The notes below the pieces were generated by a model that was not told where the DNA came from, did no database searches, and saw only the letters and a list, made by a program, of their open reading frames with translations. Shown piece by piece: positions 17,402-26,698 of a DNA stretch of 62,066 nucleotides. The stretch is taken from assembly GCA_022360175.1 (NCBI GenBank), contig JAKSDI010000307.1, forward strand, positions 1-62,066, in the 5' to 3' direction. Within the stretch, counting starts at the first letter, position 1, and each line of letters starts with the position of its first letter. The stretch is from Chitinophagales bacterium (GTDB taxonomy: Bacteria > Bacteroidota > Bacteroidia > Chitinophagales > Saprospiraceae). The translations under genes were made by a program, and so were the position numbers.

Positions 17402-18598
17402 TCAGCTCAAACTCAGCATTTTTTCCACACTTGAATAGGCCGTTTCCGCCGCTCCGTGCACCGTTGCCTGAGATTCACTTGTATAAGCCTCACCCGCAAA
17501 GAAGACCTTATCATCGATAGGCCGGGCCAATGTATCCAATGCACCATAATTGTCGTAATGAGAATAAGAGCCTTGAATATAGGGTTCCTGCGACCAGTTT
17601 TGAATAATGTGTTGGATGTAATATTGAGAAGCTTTTCCATCAAATATGTCATCTAACTCGCCCATTACCTTGTTAAAGATGGCTTCTTCTGTTTGGAGGG
17701 AGGTATATGCTGAAGCAGGTTCTCCTACCGTAAATAAGGCAAAGACGTGTCTATCCGAGTCTTTTCCAAATGCCGCATTATAATAAGTATGATCGCTGTT
17801 GATAGCTGCCTGAATTAAATCATCAAACATCACAACATCAGGATAAAACTTTTCTGAAAATTCGATGAATACTTTGAGTCCATCGGGCATTTCAACTTGC
17901 GTTAGGGCATCCTGTTTATCTTCAGGCAGAGCTGGAATAAAAGTAATAAAATCGTTTTGCAATATCTTTAATGGGACGGTCACCAAAATCTTATCTGCTT
18001 CATAAATGTCGTCGTTTAGAGAAGTCACCATTACCTTTTCACCGGAATAGTCTATTTCTTTTACCGGACAATTGTAAACGATATGATCCTGAATATGTGG
18101 GACCATCAATTGATCAAAAAAATCAAACCAGCTTGAATTTTTGAATTTGTATTCACTGTAGAAATTACTGGCAAAATTCCGCCTCTTTAATTCACCATTT
18201 TTCCAGACGGAGATGGTTTGTGGGTTATAGGTGATAATATCGATGTCTACTTCTGACTGGCGGTCGTTGTTCAGTTTGGCTAGAATAGAGGGATCTGTAT
18301 GTATCCACTCTCCACCCAGGTCAATGGGGAAATCCGCAAAATCAGCTGCCTTTTTTACCCGGCCACCATGGATTGGTGCTGCTTCAAGGATTTGAAAGTC
18401 GATACCTTGTTTTTTTAGTATATATCCAGCTGTAACGCCTGCTGCACCTGCACCGATGACTAAAACTTTCCCATCAAAATTAACTTCAAAATCTGAGAAA
18501 AAACCTTCCTTTTTACTGCAGGACGTTAGCAGAGTGGATATAAAAGGGGATGCCAATCCCAATGCAGTGAAATTTTTTATAAATTCTTTTCTAGTCAT
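17402..18598 (-). CDS. FAD-dependent amine oxidase family protein, exported (paralogue 2)
   Basis: A 398-residue flavin monoamine-oxidase-type protein. Its N-terminus has the form MTRKEFIKNF, a hydrophobic stretch, then LLTSC, so it is probably an exported lipoprotein. The FAD-binding motif VLVIGAGAAGVTAGYIL lies near residues 45-61, and GGRVKK and GGEWIH follow. The C-terminal FAD signature VFFAGEAYTSESQATVHGAA is intact. It lies 27 bp downstream of a paralogue (18626) and is last in an outer-membrane-protein/oxidase/oxidase operon. The substrate, perhaps an amine or amino acid, is unknown. Confidence 0.8.
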   Translation of the reverse strand: MTRKEFIKNFTALGLASPFISTLLTSCSKKEGFFSDFEVNFDGKVLVIGAGAAGVTAGYILKKQGIDFQILEAAPIHGGRVKKAADFADFPIDLGGEWIHTDPSILAKLNNDRQSEVDIDIITYNPQTISVWKNGELKRRNFASNFYSEYKFKNSSWFDFFDQLMVPHIQDHIVYNCPVKEIDYSGEKVMVTSLNDDIYEADKILVTVPLKILQNDFITFIPALPEDKQDALTQVEMPDGLKVFIEFSEKFYPDVVMFDDLIQAAINSDHTYYNAAFGKDSDRHVFALFTVGEPASAYTSLQTEEAIFNKVMGELDDIFDGKASQYYIQHIIQNWSQEPYIQGSYSHYDNYGALDTLARPIDDKVFFAGEAYTSESQATVHGAAETAYSSVEKMLSLS

Positions 18599-18625
18599 GA
18601 TTTTAAATTTGAGTGGTGAAAGGGA

Positions 18626-19798
18626 TTAGCCTGTTATAGCTTCTATGGCAGTTATTGCAGAACGAGCAGCATCGTGTACTCCTCCCCAATCTTCTCCATT
18701 GGTATAGCCTTCCCCTGCAAAGTAAATTTTGTCATCAATGGGGGCACCAAGTTTTGAAACACGGAGCCAATTGGCATTGTCCGCTACATAAGCTCCTCCA
18801 ATGAATGCTTCATTCGTCCAATTCTGCTCCATCATATTTACATAATAGGCAGCAACATCTATGTTGAATATTTCTCCTAATTCGTCAAGAATATATGATT
18901 TGAGTTCTTCGCCGGAGCGTGAGATATATGGTGCAGCAGATTCACCTACTGCGAATAAACCTAAAATGTGGCGATCGCTATCTTGTCCATAAGCCGCATC
19001 ATAATATTCCAACTGTCCATTCGCCGTTTGTCCTCCGAAGCCAAGGAAAGTAGGGTAGAATTGCTCCGTAAATTCTATGAAAACCTTTATCCCATCCCAT
19101 ACATTGATTTTCTCGATGGCTTTTTGTTGAGAAGAGGGTAGAGGAGGCGTAAAAGCTACGGCTGAATTTTGTAGTTGCTTTACAGGAATAGTTATAATTA
19201 CTCTATTGGCAGTAAAGTTTTGCCCTCCTGTTGTTCCTACTATAACGTCATTGCCTTCATAATTAATAGTGCTCACAATCGTGTTGAAGCGGATGTTGGG
19301 CAGTACAACGGGAGCGATATATTCATCAAAAAAATCAAACCAGGTCGAGTTTTTGAATTTTAAGTCTTCATATTCACCAATGGGGTCAATCGTTAGTTCA
19401 TTGTCTTCCCATTCTCCATAAGTATCCTGAGTACTATAAGGAATCATTTCCTGGTTTACCTGAATGGAGTCATCATTGACGATTTCACCAAAAACAGATG
19501 GAGCAACGTGCAACCATTCGGCACCCAGAGGGATTGGAAAGTCAGCAAATGTATCTGTTTTTCTCATTCTGCCTCCGTAAGTCGAAGATGCTTCCAAAAT
19601 TTGATAATTAATACCCTGTTGGCTCAATAAATAACCAGCAGTGAGCCCTGCAGCACCAGCACCTATAATCAAAACGCTGTCTGAATTTGGATCAATTGGG
19701 TTGGACATCGATGTATCTTCACATGAAACCAAAGAGGCTTGCAATGGAAATCCAAGGCCAAGCAGGCCCGCCATTTTTAAAAATTCTCTTTTAGTCAT
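18626..19798 (-). CDS. FAD-dependent amine oxidase family protein, exported (paralogue 1)
   Basis: A 390-residue protein built like its downstream neighbour: MTKREFLKMAGLLGLGFPL then ASLVSC (Tat-like or lipoprotein export), FAD motif VLIIGAGAAGLTAGYLL near residue 43, GGRMRK and GAEWLH, and C-terminal IYFAGEGYTNGEDWGGVHDA. The start ATG overlaps the stop of the upstream gene (ATGA at 19795-19798), indicating translational coupling. The two paralogues have diverged considerably, so they probably act on different substrates or form a hetero-oligomer (inference). Confidence 0.8.
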   Translation of the reverse strand: MTKREFLKMAGLLGLGFPLQASLVSCEDTSMSNPIDPNSDSVLIIGAGAAGLTAGYLLSQQGINYQILEASSTYGGRMRKTDTFADFPIPLGAEWLHVAPSVFGEIVNDDSIQVNQEMIPYSTQDTYGEWEDNELTIDPIGEYEDLKFKNSTWFDFFDEYIAPVVLPNIRFNTIVSTINYEGNDVIVGTTGGQNFTANRVIITIPVKQLQNSAVAFTPPLPSSQQKAIEKINVWDGIKVFIEFTEQFYPTFLGFGGQTANGQLEYYDAAYGQDSDRHILGLFAVGESAAPYISRSGEELKSYILDELGEIFNIDVAAYYVNMMEQNWTNEAFIGGAYVADNANWLRVSKLGAPIDDKIYFAGEGYTNGEDWGGVHDAARSAITAIEAITG

Positions 19799-20349
19799 AA
19801 TAAATTGAATTTCATTCCTAACTCAACAAAGAATAAAGCCGCATTTTCTCTTGAAGTAGCTATCTTAAGGTCATAAGAAAACTTACTGTACCAACCGATT
19901 TTAGAATTGATTGCTCTTCCAAACTCATAATTGGCTGTTGGCAAAAACCAACCCCAATTTTCCCGAATTTTTTCTTCGCTTCCATCGCTCAAATTGATTT
20001 TTCGCTCTGTAATTTGAGATTGATTCATATATCCTAAGCCAATCGACCAGGCAGAATAACCTGGTTTATTCTTTTTCATACTTTGATAGGCAACATCAAT
20101 ATTCAACAGATAGCTGGTATGTACATCTATATAAGTGTAAAAGCCAATTTGAGGGCTTGCGAGCAATTGCTTTGACCTGGTTTCTGTTTCCCATGTTTTC
20201 CATTTCAGTTGGGTACCGATTTTTGCGCCCGGTTGCCAACCAGCCTGGCTAAAATAGCCTATAGTGATAGGGAGGTTTTTATTTTGATTTTGTGCATCAA
20301 CTGCGCTGTTTATCATCAAAATCGCCATTATAATCAATGTGTGCTTCAT
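19795..20349 (-). CDS. small outer-membrane beta-barrel-like protein
   Basis: Reading from the ATG at 20349 gives 184 residues with a clean signal peptide (MKHTLIIMAILMINSAVDAQ). The longer frame to 20448 would bury this signal sequence, so 20349 is preferred. The mature part has alternating aromatic strands (WSIGLGYMNQ, ELGMKFNLL at the C-terminus), the pattern of a small outer-membrane barrel. I do not recognise a named family. It is translationally coupled to the two exported amine oxidases and may be their outer-membrane partner. Confidence 0.6.
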   Translation of the reverse strand: MKHTLIIMAILMINSAVDAQNQNKNLPITIGYFSQAGWQPGAKIGTQLKWKTWETETRSKQLLASPQIGFYTYIDVHTSYLLNIDVAYQSMKKNKPGYSAWSIGLGYMNQSQITERKINLSDGSEEKIRENWGWFLPTANYEFGRAINSKIGWYSKFSYDLKIATSRENAALFFVELGMKFNLL

Positions 20350-20591
20350 GATATCATCTTGATATAATTGTCTTTCAAATCCACTACAATATTTACTAAA
20401 TAGAGCATTAAAAAAACTTTTATCCATCAGTGCAAAGAATAACTTCATAAGTGGGAAACTTAAACAGATAAGCGGACACTAAACTATATGCGTACCGCTT
20501 ACAGGAAATAGGCTGCCATTCGATTAGAGAATTGAATCATTCGTGGATTTCTCTTTTTCAAAGTGAAATTTATTTGTAGTCTTACAGTAAT

Positions 20592-21629
20592 ATGAAACAA
20601 TCAACCTTTCGTCGGTATGGTATAATGAGCCAGGTAGGGCTGTTGCTTATTTTCTTTCTGATAAATTTTGTGGAAAATTTTCCCGAATGCTCATTTATGG
20701 AATCTGCAGCTTATGCATTGAATTATACCTTTATGGTAGCAGCAGTGGTTGTTATTCACTACTTCTATCTCCTGCCTATTTATTTAAAGAAGAAGTGGTT
20801 TATTTATTTCACCTTGCTTTTTGGAGTGATGACCTTCTTTGTAGCTTTTTATTATTTAATAGATGAGATACTCCCTTACGAATATGACTACTATGGAGAA
20901 TACAACCCCTTTAGCTTCACAGGGATTGCTTATGACTATTTGATACTGATCATGACAACTGCTTATACGAGTATGTATTATTTCGTAGAACAGTGGTTTA
21001 AGAGTATTTCTGCCAAGAACCAGCTACAGAATGAAAAATTACAGGCAGAACTCAATTTTTTGAAATCTCAAATCAATCCGCATTTTCTTTTTAATACGCT
21101 GAATAACATATATTCCTATGCGCAAACTGGTAATCAAAAAACAGCTCCTATGTTGGAGCGATTATCATCTATTCTAAGATTTATGGTTTATGATTGTAGT
21201 GAAGATAGGGTCGGTTTGTCCAAGGAAATTGCAGCGGTAGAGGATTTATTGGAAATCCATAAAATGAAAAACTCGGAGCAGCGGAATATTACATTACAGG
21301 TAGATGGAGTGAAAGGTTTTCATTTGATTGCTCCTTTGATTATTGTCAATTTTGTAGAAAATGCTTGCAAACACAGTGATGTAGTAAGCAATCCAAAAGG
21401 ATTTTTACAAGTGCAGATTTCAGTGGATGACTTGGACTTTTGTCTTTTGGAAATCTCTAACACTTATAAAGAAAAAGCAACGGTAGCTCCTAAATATGGA
21501 GGCATTGGTTTGGATAATATTAAAAAGCGCCTGGAGTTGCAATACGGTGACGCTTATATCCTGGATGAGAAAAAATCAAAGGGTATGTATTTTTTAAACT
21601 TGAAAGTACCTTTGGAAAGAAAGCAATAA
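20592..21629 (+). CDS. LytS-type sensor histidine kinase
   Basis: A 345-residue inner-membrane kinase with four transmembrane helices in the first ~140 residues, a short coiled coil (QLQNEKLQAELNFLKSQ), and the His_kinase domain with the phospho-accepting histidine in QINPHFLFNTLNNIYSYA. The ATPase part has the N box FVENACKHS and a glycine motif YGGIGLDNIKKRL. No extracellular sensor domain is seen, so the signal is probably membrane-related. The response-regulator gene follows after 7 bp; the two form a standard LytS/LytTR pair. Confidence 0.9.
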   Translation: MKQSTFRRYGIMSQVGLLLIFFLINFVENFPECSFMESAAYALNYTFMVAAVVVIHYFYLLPIYLKKKWFIYFTLLFGVMTFFVAFYYLIDEILPYEYDYYGEYNPFSFTGIAYDYLILIMTTAYTSMYYFVEQWFKSISAKNQLQNEKLQAELNFLKSQINPHFLFNTLNNIYSYAQTGNQKTAPMLERLSSILRFMVYDCSEDRVGLSKEIAAVEDLLEIHKMKNSEQRNITLQVDGVKGFHLIAPLIIVNFVENACKHSDVVSNPKGFLQVQISVDDLDFCLLEISNTYKEKATVAPKYGGIGLDNIKKRLELQYGDAYILDEKKSKGMYFLNLKVPLERKQ

Positions 21630-21636
21630 TACTATT

Positions 21637-22368
21637 ATGAATTATAAAGTTTTGATTGTTGATGATGAAGAGCCTGCAAGAGATTTGCTGAAGAGCTATG
21701 CTGATAAAATTGATGAGTTAGAAATTCAGGCTGTATTGAGCAATGCTTTAGACGCTAAGCGGGTCATTGATAATGGTGGAATCGATATTTTGCTCTCCGA
21801 TATACAAATGGATGATTTGACAGGAATTGATTTGGTGAGAACACTGAAAAATCCCCCTGTTACCATTTTTACTACAGCCTACTCCGAATATGCACTAGAG
21901 GGCTTCGAATTGGATATTGTTGATTATTTAGTCAAACCGATCTCTTTTCAGCGATTTTGTAAGGCAATTGATAAAGCTATTGAGTTAATCCGGTTTAGAA
22001 AGAGTGCCCAGAGCTTAAAGCCCAATACAACTAGTAAAATACCAGATGCTGACTATTTTTTCGTGAAAACCAATCGCAAAATGGTTAAGGTTGAATATGC
22101 CGAAATCCTTTTTGTAGAAAGTTATGGCGAATATGTGAAAATATATACAAAAGATGATGTGATTCTGGCTTTACAACGAACCAGCTTTATGGAAAAAATA
22201 TTGCCATCAGAAAACTTTATCCGAATACATCGCTCTCATATTATTAATATCAACCACATCAAAGAAATTGATGGAAATATAGTTGTGATTGACCGACATA
22301 AATTGACAATTAGTAAGAGAATGAAAGAGGCATTTATCCTGGAAATAGGTAAAAAGGGCATCATTTAG
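21637..22368 (+). CDS. LytTR-family response regulator
   Basis: A 243-residue regulator with a receiver domain (about 1-120: VDDEEPARD, phospho-acceptor in LLSDIQMDD, conserved lysine in DYLVKP) and a C-terminal LytTR domain (about 140-240: NRKMVKVEYAEILFVESYGE, FIRIHRSHIININHI). It partners the kinase encoded just upstream. LytTR proteins bind pairs of ~10-bp direct repeats about 21-22 bp apart; the repeats at 17358-17389 have this geometry, though no target is proven. Confidence 0.92.
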   Translation: MNYKVLIVDDEEPARDLLKSYADKIDELEIQAVLSNALDAKRVIDNGGIDILLSDIQMDDLTGIDLVRTLKNPPVTIFTTAYSEYALEGFELDIVDYLVKPISFQRFCKAIDKAIELIRFRKSAQSLKPNTTSKIPDADYFFVKTNRKMVKVEYAEILFVESYGEYVKIYTKDDVILALQRTSFMEKILPSENFIRIHRSHIININHIKEIDGNIVVIDRHKLTISKRMKEAFILEIGKKGII

Positions 22369-22501
22369 CTTACGGAAAGTTCCTACTTTTTTGATCATTA
22401 GTTAATCACGTATAGTGTTAAGTTGGATATTATATCTTTATTAAGGGTGAAAAATGCTAAATAATTCTATCTATATTATTTTTTACGAAACAAAAAAGAG
22501 C

Positions 22502-22527
22502 ATAACTCACTTTGTGTGTTATTTTTT
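22502..22527 (+). terminator. hairpin plus T-run downstream of the LytTR gene
   Basis: ATAACTCAC (22502-22510) pairs with GTGTGTTAT (22514-22522) with one mismatch, and a run of Ts follows directly. It lies 134 bp after the response-regulator stop. Confidence 0.55.
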
Positions 22528-22530
22528 GTC

Positions 22531-23180
22531 ATATAAGATTTGATCTATCACTTCTAACTTGCTTACAGAAAAGGAAAAACTGTATACCTTCAAAATTTTA
22601 ACTTTTGTTTCTTCCTCTGTTGATCATTGCAGGGGGATTCACTCCTAAAGTGAATATCGACATAGTTTTAAGGTGAAGTATTGATTTTTTAACTGTTGAT
22701 TATCAGCTGTTATAAAATCACTATAGCCTATTATAGCGAGTGAAGCAGATGTTTTTCCATTCTACATGATGTACATTTTTTAAGACTTGTTTAAAAGCCA
22801 TTTTAGAGTTTGTCTGCCAATGTGTGCAAGGCAAGTCCTGGAACTGATTTGGTTATAAAGATTTCACTTTTATAGTGGAGGGCTTATGACTCTTATCATT
22901 GATCAACTTTATCTGGTTTTCGGAAGAATTGACGTGTCCAATATGGAGCGCCCTGGACAGGTCTGCATGCTTGTATACTGGTACAAATGAGACCAAGTAT
23001 ATACTGATGTGTTTTACCCATTATAATAGACATGCCCTTAAGGAAGTAATATTTGGTTACTTACTTAAGGTGTCTATAAGTCGCAATAATTAGGAACGAT
23101 TAGAATGTGTTAGTCAGCCATAAAGGGCTTGTAGCACAATGTGGTCCTCCTTATTCTCCAAGGATAAAAATGATTAGCAT
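22531..23180 (+). other. long leader region of the nap cluster with a large imperfect hairpin
   Basis: About 650 bp without a convincing gene precede napD. The clearest structure is a hairpin at 23026-23077: ATAGACA, a 3-base bulge, then CCTTAAGGAAGTAA, pairing with the complementary strand (one mismatch) around the loop 23050-23056. A smaller TGTCCA/TGGACA hairpin lies near 22935-22960. I could not match a known riboswitch; a molybdenum-cofactor element was considered and not recognised. It may hold the promoter and a structured 5' leader. Confidence 0.4.
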
Positions 23181-23426
23181 ATGCCAATAAAAAGTTATCT
23201 CGTAATAGCAAAAGAAGGCTTTAAAGAAGAGGCGAGGAAAGACATTACTCAACTTTCAGAGTGCGAAGTTATTCCCTCTGAAAATAAAAATGTACTAGCC
23301 ATTATAACCGAAACTTCTGATGAAGAACGCGATAAGGAACTATTAAAAAGGCTTAATAGCCTGGAGACCATACAGATGGTTACATTGGTAGCTGCTTTTT
23401 CAGATCAAATAGATACAATTCATTAA
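23181..23426 (+). CDS. napD: NapD-like chaperone of periplasmic nitrate reductase
   Basis: An 81-residue cytoplasmic protein starting MPIKSYLVIAKEGFKEEA, with a ferredoxin-like beta-alpha-beta pattern. NapD binds the Tat signal of NapA and holds it back until the molybdenum cofactor is loaded. The call rests on size, fold pattern and position: it ends 4 bp before napA. Sequence identity within the family is low, but the context is unambiguous. Confidence 0.8.
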   Translation: MPIKSYLVIAKEGFKEEARKDITQLSECEVIPSENKNVLAIITETSDEERDKELLKRLNSLETIQMVTLVAAFSDQIDTIH

Positions 23427-23430
23427 GAAT

Positions 23431-25758
23431 ATGTTACACACACCTCTAGATCGAAGATACTTCATAAAGAAACTAGCAAAAGCTTCTGCACTAATGGCAG
23501 CAGCAAGTATGTTTCCTGGTATTGTCTTTCCTAAAGACCAGATTGTCGGACAAACGAATGGAGCAATCAATTGGAAAAAAACTCCTTGTAGATTTTGTGG
23601 AGTAGGTTGTGGATTGCTGGTTGGAGTTTCTGATGGAAAAGCTGTTGCTGTTAAAGGTGATCCTGCAAGCCCTGTAAATAAGGGGTTGTGTTGTGTGAAG
23701 GGATACCATTCAGTAATGGCTTTATATGCAAGTGATCGTTTGACCAAACCTTATATTCGGCGTAATGGCAAGCTACAGGAAGCTACGATGAAAGAAGCGC
23801 TTGACTTGATCGCGGAAAAAATGAAAACAATCATTCAAGAGCATGGAAAGGATGCAGTGTCTATATATGGTTCCGGGCAATGGACCATTCCGGATGGCTA
23901 TGTTGCTTCCAAACTTTTTAAAGGAGCTATAGGTACCAATAATGTAGAAGCCAATGCGAGAGTTTGTATGGCTTCAGCAGTGACGGGCTTTATAACTTCT
24001 TTTGGTATGGATGAGCCAATGGGATGTTATGAGGATTTTGATCATGCTGATGTTTTTGTGTTGTGGGGAAATAACATGGCTGAAATGCACCCGGTACTTT
24101 TCTCCAGAATGCTGGATCAACGTTTGAAAAGAGACGTGAAAATTATTGATTTAGCTACAAGAACAACTCGTACCAGTGCAGCCGCAGATCGTACTATTCT
24201 TTTTAAGCCTCAGACAGATTTGGCTATAGCCAATGCCATTTGTTATGAGATCATTCATAATGGCTGGATGAATGATGATTTTGTCCGAAATCATTGCGTA
24301 GTAAAATCTGGTAAGACGAATATCGGTTATGGAACCGAAGATCATTTTAAGTTTAAAGATGAACCGAAAGCAAGTTCTCTTGCTGAACTCAAGCATTTTC
24401 TGGAAGATTATAAACCAGAAAAAGTAGAAGAATTGACAGGGGTTTCTGCTAAGGATATTAAATATCTGGCTTCTCTTTATGGAAATCCTAACAAGAAAGT
24501 AATGTCTCTTTGGTGTATGGGCATGAACCAACATACAAGAGGTACCTGGATCAATAATCTGGTTTATAATATTCACCTACTCACAGGGAAAATATCAACA
24601 CCAGGAAATAGTCCTTTTTCTCTTACAGGACAACCTAGTGCCTGTGGTACGGTACGAGAAGTAGGAACGCTTACTCATAAGCTTCCTCATGGGGTAGTGA
24701 TGAATGAAAAGCATAGAAAAATAGCTGCTGACATATGGAAGGTACCCGTTGAACGTATCCCTTCGAAACCGACTTATCATACAGTTGAAATGTTTCGGGC
24801 ATTAGACAGAGGAGAGATCAAATTTATGTGGATACAGGTGACCAATCCAATGGTTACCATACCCAACCTCAATCGCTATCGAGATGCTACTAAAAAGGAC
24901 GATAGATTTATAGTCGTTTCTGATGTTTATCCTACTCCAACAACCGATATAGCAGATGTAATCTTACCTGCCGCAATGTGGATAGAACGCGAAGGTATGT
25001 ATGGCAATTCTGAACGAAGAACCCAGCATTTCGAGCAAATGCTTCAACCTCCAGGAGAAGCTATGAGTGATACCTGGCAGCTTATAGAAGTAGCAAGGCG
25101 CCTGGGGTATGAGAAGTTATTCCCCTGGACAGAAGAGAATCACGTCGAGAAGATTTGGGAAGAATATTCCCGTTTTCATGAAGGAGCTAAACACGGTATT
25201 GCTCCTTATGAGGTGCTCAAAGAAAGATCAGGAGTTCAATGGCCATATGTAAATGGTAAAGAAACGAAGTGGAGATACCATTCTAAATATGATCCGGCTT
25301 GTGAGAAAGAGGGCTATGATTTTTATGGTAAACCAGAAGGGAAAGCATGGATATGGATTCGGCCATATGAAGCTCCGGCAGAATCTCCGGATAGAGATTA
25401 TCCATTTTGGCTCAATACAGGCCGGGTACTGGAGCATTGGCATACCGGCTCTATGACACGCCGGGTTCCTGTTTTACATCAGGCGGTCCCAAGTGCTTAT
25501 GTCGAATTGCATCCTGCTGATGCCAAGGCACTAAATGTTGTTAATGGAGATTTAGTGAAATTGGCTTCAAGAAGAGGAGAGATCGTGTTAAGGGCTAGTG
25601 TTGATGAACGAGGCCAGCCTACGAGAGGCCAGGTTTTTGTACCATTTTTTGATGAAGGGTATTTGATCAACGAGTTAACGCTTGATGCTTTTTGCCCAAT
25701 ATCGAAAGAACCTGATTACAAAAAATGTGCGGTTAAGGTAGAAAAATATCTAGGATAG
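23431..25758 (+). CDS. napA: periplasmic nitrate reductase catalytic subunit NapA
   Basis: A 775-residue molybdoenzyme that reduces nitrate to nitrite in the periplasm. A Tat signal DRRYFIKKLAKASA is followed by the [4Fe-4S] motif with Cys53, Cys56, Cys60 and Cys87 (CRFCGVGC ... GLCC). The molybdenum ligand is the cysteine at about 179 in NARVCMASAVTGF. The bis-MGD binding regions continue to the C-terminus (LNTGRVLEHWHTGSMTRR, AYVELHPADAKAL). Length and motifs are those of NapA rather than assimilatory NasA or membrane-bound NarG. It is second in napD-napA-napB and followed by further electron-transfer genes. Confidence 0.95.
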   Translation: MLHTPLDRRYFIKKLAKASALMAAASMFPGIVFPKDQIVGQTNGAINWKKTPCRFCGVGCGLLVGVSDGKAVAVKGDPASPVNKGLCCVKGYHSVMALYASDRLTKPYIRRNGKLQEATMKEALDLIAEKMKTIIQEHGKDAVSIYGSGQWTIPDGYVASKLFKGAIGTNNVEANARVCMASAVTGFITSFGMDEPMGCYEDFDHADVFVLWGNNMAEMHPVLFSRMLDQRLKRDVKIIDLATRTTRTSAAADRTILFKPQTDLAIANAICYEIIHNGWMNDDFVRNHCVVKSGKTNIGYGTEDHFKFKDEPKASSLAELKHFLEDYKPEKVEELTGVSAKDIKYLASLYGNPNKKVMSLWCMGMNQHTRGTWINNLVYNIHLLTGKISTPGNSPFSLTGQPSACGTVREVGTLTHKLPHGVVMNEKHRKIAADIWKVPVERIPSKPTYHTVEMFRALDRGEIKFMWIQVTNPMVTIPNLNRYRDATKKDDRFIVVSDVYPTPTTDIADVILPAAMWIEREGMYGNSERRTQHFEQMLQPPGEAMSDTWQLIEVARRLGYEKLFPWTEENHVEKIWEEYSRFHEGAKHGIAPYEVLKERSGVQWPYVNGKETKWRYHSKYDPACEKEGYDFYGKPEGKAWIWIRPYEAPAESPDRDYPFWLNTGRVLEHWHTGSMTRRVPVLHQAVPSAYVELHPADAKALNVVNGDLVKLASRRGEIVLRASVDERGQPTRGQVFVPFFDEGYLINELTLDAFCPISKEPDYKKCAVKVEKYLG

Positions 25759-25776
25759 CAGCTAAATACAAATTAA

Positions 25777-26550
25777 ATGAAATCCAGATTAGTTCTTATC
25801 GGAATGTGTGCTTTGTTAATGTTTGGAGCAATCTACATTATTGGTACTTCCTTATACGAGGAAAGAAAAGCTGCTGCTCCTGCTACCGTAGCAACAAATC
25901 CTGTTTCGTCAATTCCTATAGAAAGAGGTGTTTTTGCGAGGTCAGCAGAAGCTTTACTATATCAGGAGATGCCCGAGAGCCAAAAAGGATTGGAAGCTTA
26001 TTATCAAAACAGAGCTTATCCCGGTGCTCCTCCTATTATACCACACCAATTGATTTCTGAAAAAGGAATTGGAGGTAAAAATTGTCTGCAGTGCCATCAA
26101 AATGGAGGATATGTTGAGCAGTTTAGCGCATTCGCTCCTATAACACCTCATCCTGACTTGTTGAACTGCATGCAATGCCACGTACCTCAAAAAACGAATT
26201 TAGCTTTTCAGGCTACCAATTGGGAAAAAATGGCTGCGGCAGATATACATCAGGTGGCAATGCCAGGGGCACCCCCTGTCATTCCTCATGATTTGGACAT
26301 GAGAAATAATTGCTTGTCTTGTCATGCAGGGCCATCCGCACCAAAAGAAATTCGAGTGTCACATCCTGAGCGGGTCAATTGCAGGCAATGCCATTTACCC
26401 CGAACGACTCCCGATATTTTTACAAAGCCGGTACAGGAAAACGCCACTTTCAAACGCCCAGGAGGTGATGAGATGGGGTATTCTGAGCAAAAGCTAGATA
26501 ATGCAGAGGTTTCGCAGATTTCTGAGTGGATAAAAAATGAAAATCAATAA
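25777..26550 (+). CDS. napB: NapB-like cytochrome c subunit with internal duplication (four haem sites)
   Basis: A 257-residue periplasmic cytochrome anchored or exported by the hydrophobic stretch 4-23. Four CxxCH haem motifs lie at about 103-107, 131-135, 179-183 and 202-206. Known NapB proteins have two. Here the NapB module appears twice: PGAPPIIPH (82-90) followed by two haem motifs, then PGAPPVIPH (163-171) followed by two more. It passes electrons to NapA, 18 bp upstream. The duplication would give a tetrahaem wire. A large hairpin follows at 26577-26622. Confidence 0.88.
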   Translation: MKSRLVLIGMCALLMFGAIYIIGTSLYEERKAAAPATVATNPVSSIPIERGVFARSAEALLYQEMPESQKGLEAYYQNRAYPGAPPIIPHQLISEKGIGGKNCLQCHQNGGYVEQFSAFAPITPHPDLLNCMQCHVPQKTNLAFQATNWEKMAAADIHQVAMPGAPPVIPHDLDMRNNCLSCHAGPSAPKEIRVSHPERVNCRQCHLPRTTPDIFTKPVQENATFKRPGGDEMGYSEQKLDNAEVSQISEWIKNENQ

Positions 26551-26576
26551 TTCTATTCATTGATGAAACGAGCGTG

Positions 26577-26622
26577 ATATTTATTAATCATAAATTCCAT
26601 GTAGGGAATGATTAATAAATAT
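26577..26622. repeat. 14-bp perfect inverted repeat between napB and the next cytochrome gene
   Basis: ATATTTATTAATCA (26577-26590) and TGATTAATAAATAT (26609-26622) are exact inverted copies, with a further ATTCC/GGAAT pair inside. No T-run follows. It could be a weak terminator, an mRNA-stabilising hairpin or a palindromic repeat. Confidence 0.5.
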
Positions 26623-26698
26623 TATGGGAGAGCGGAGCGGTAACATATATGCAGAAATTTTCCTGCAAATTTTACAACCGCAGCAAAATTTTAAGTAG

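Noticed and set aside
22899-23093. A 64-codon frame and a TTGATCAA palindrome (22899-22906) in the nap leader
   Set aside because: The frame lacks a good start and protein features. The palindrome lacks the 4-base spacer of an FNR box.
22531-23180. Possible molybdenum-cofactor riboswitch before the nap genes
   Set aside because: I could not find the conserved core of that riboswitch; only unrelated hairpins are visible.
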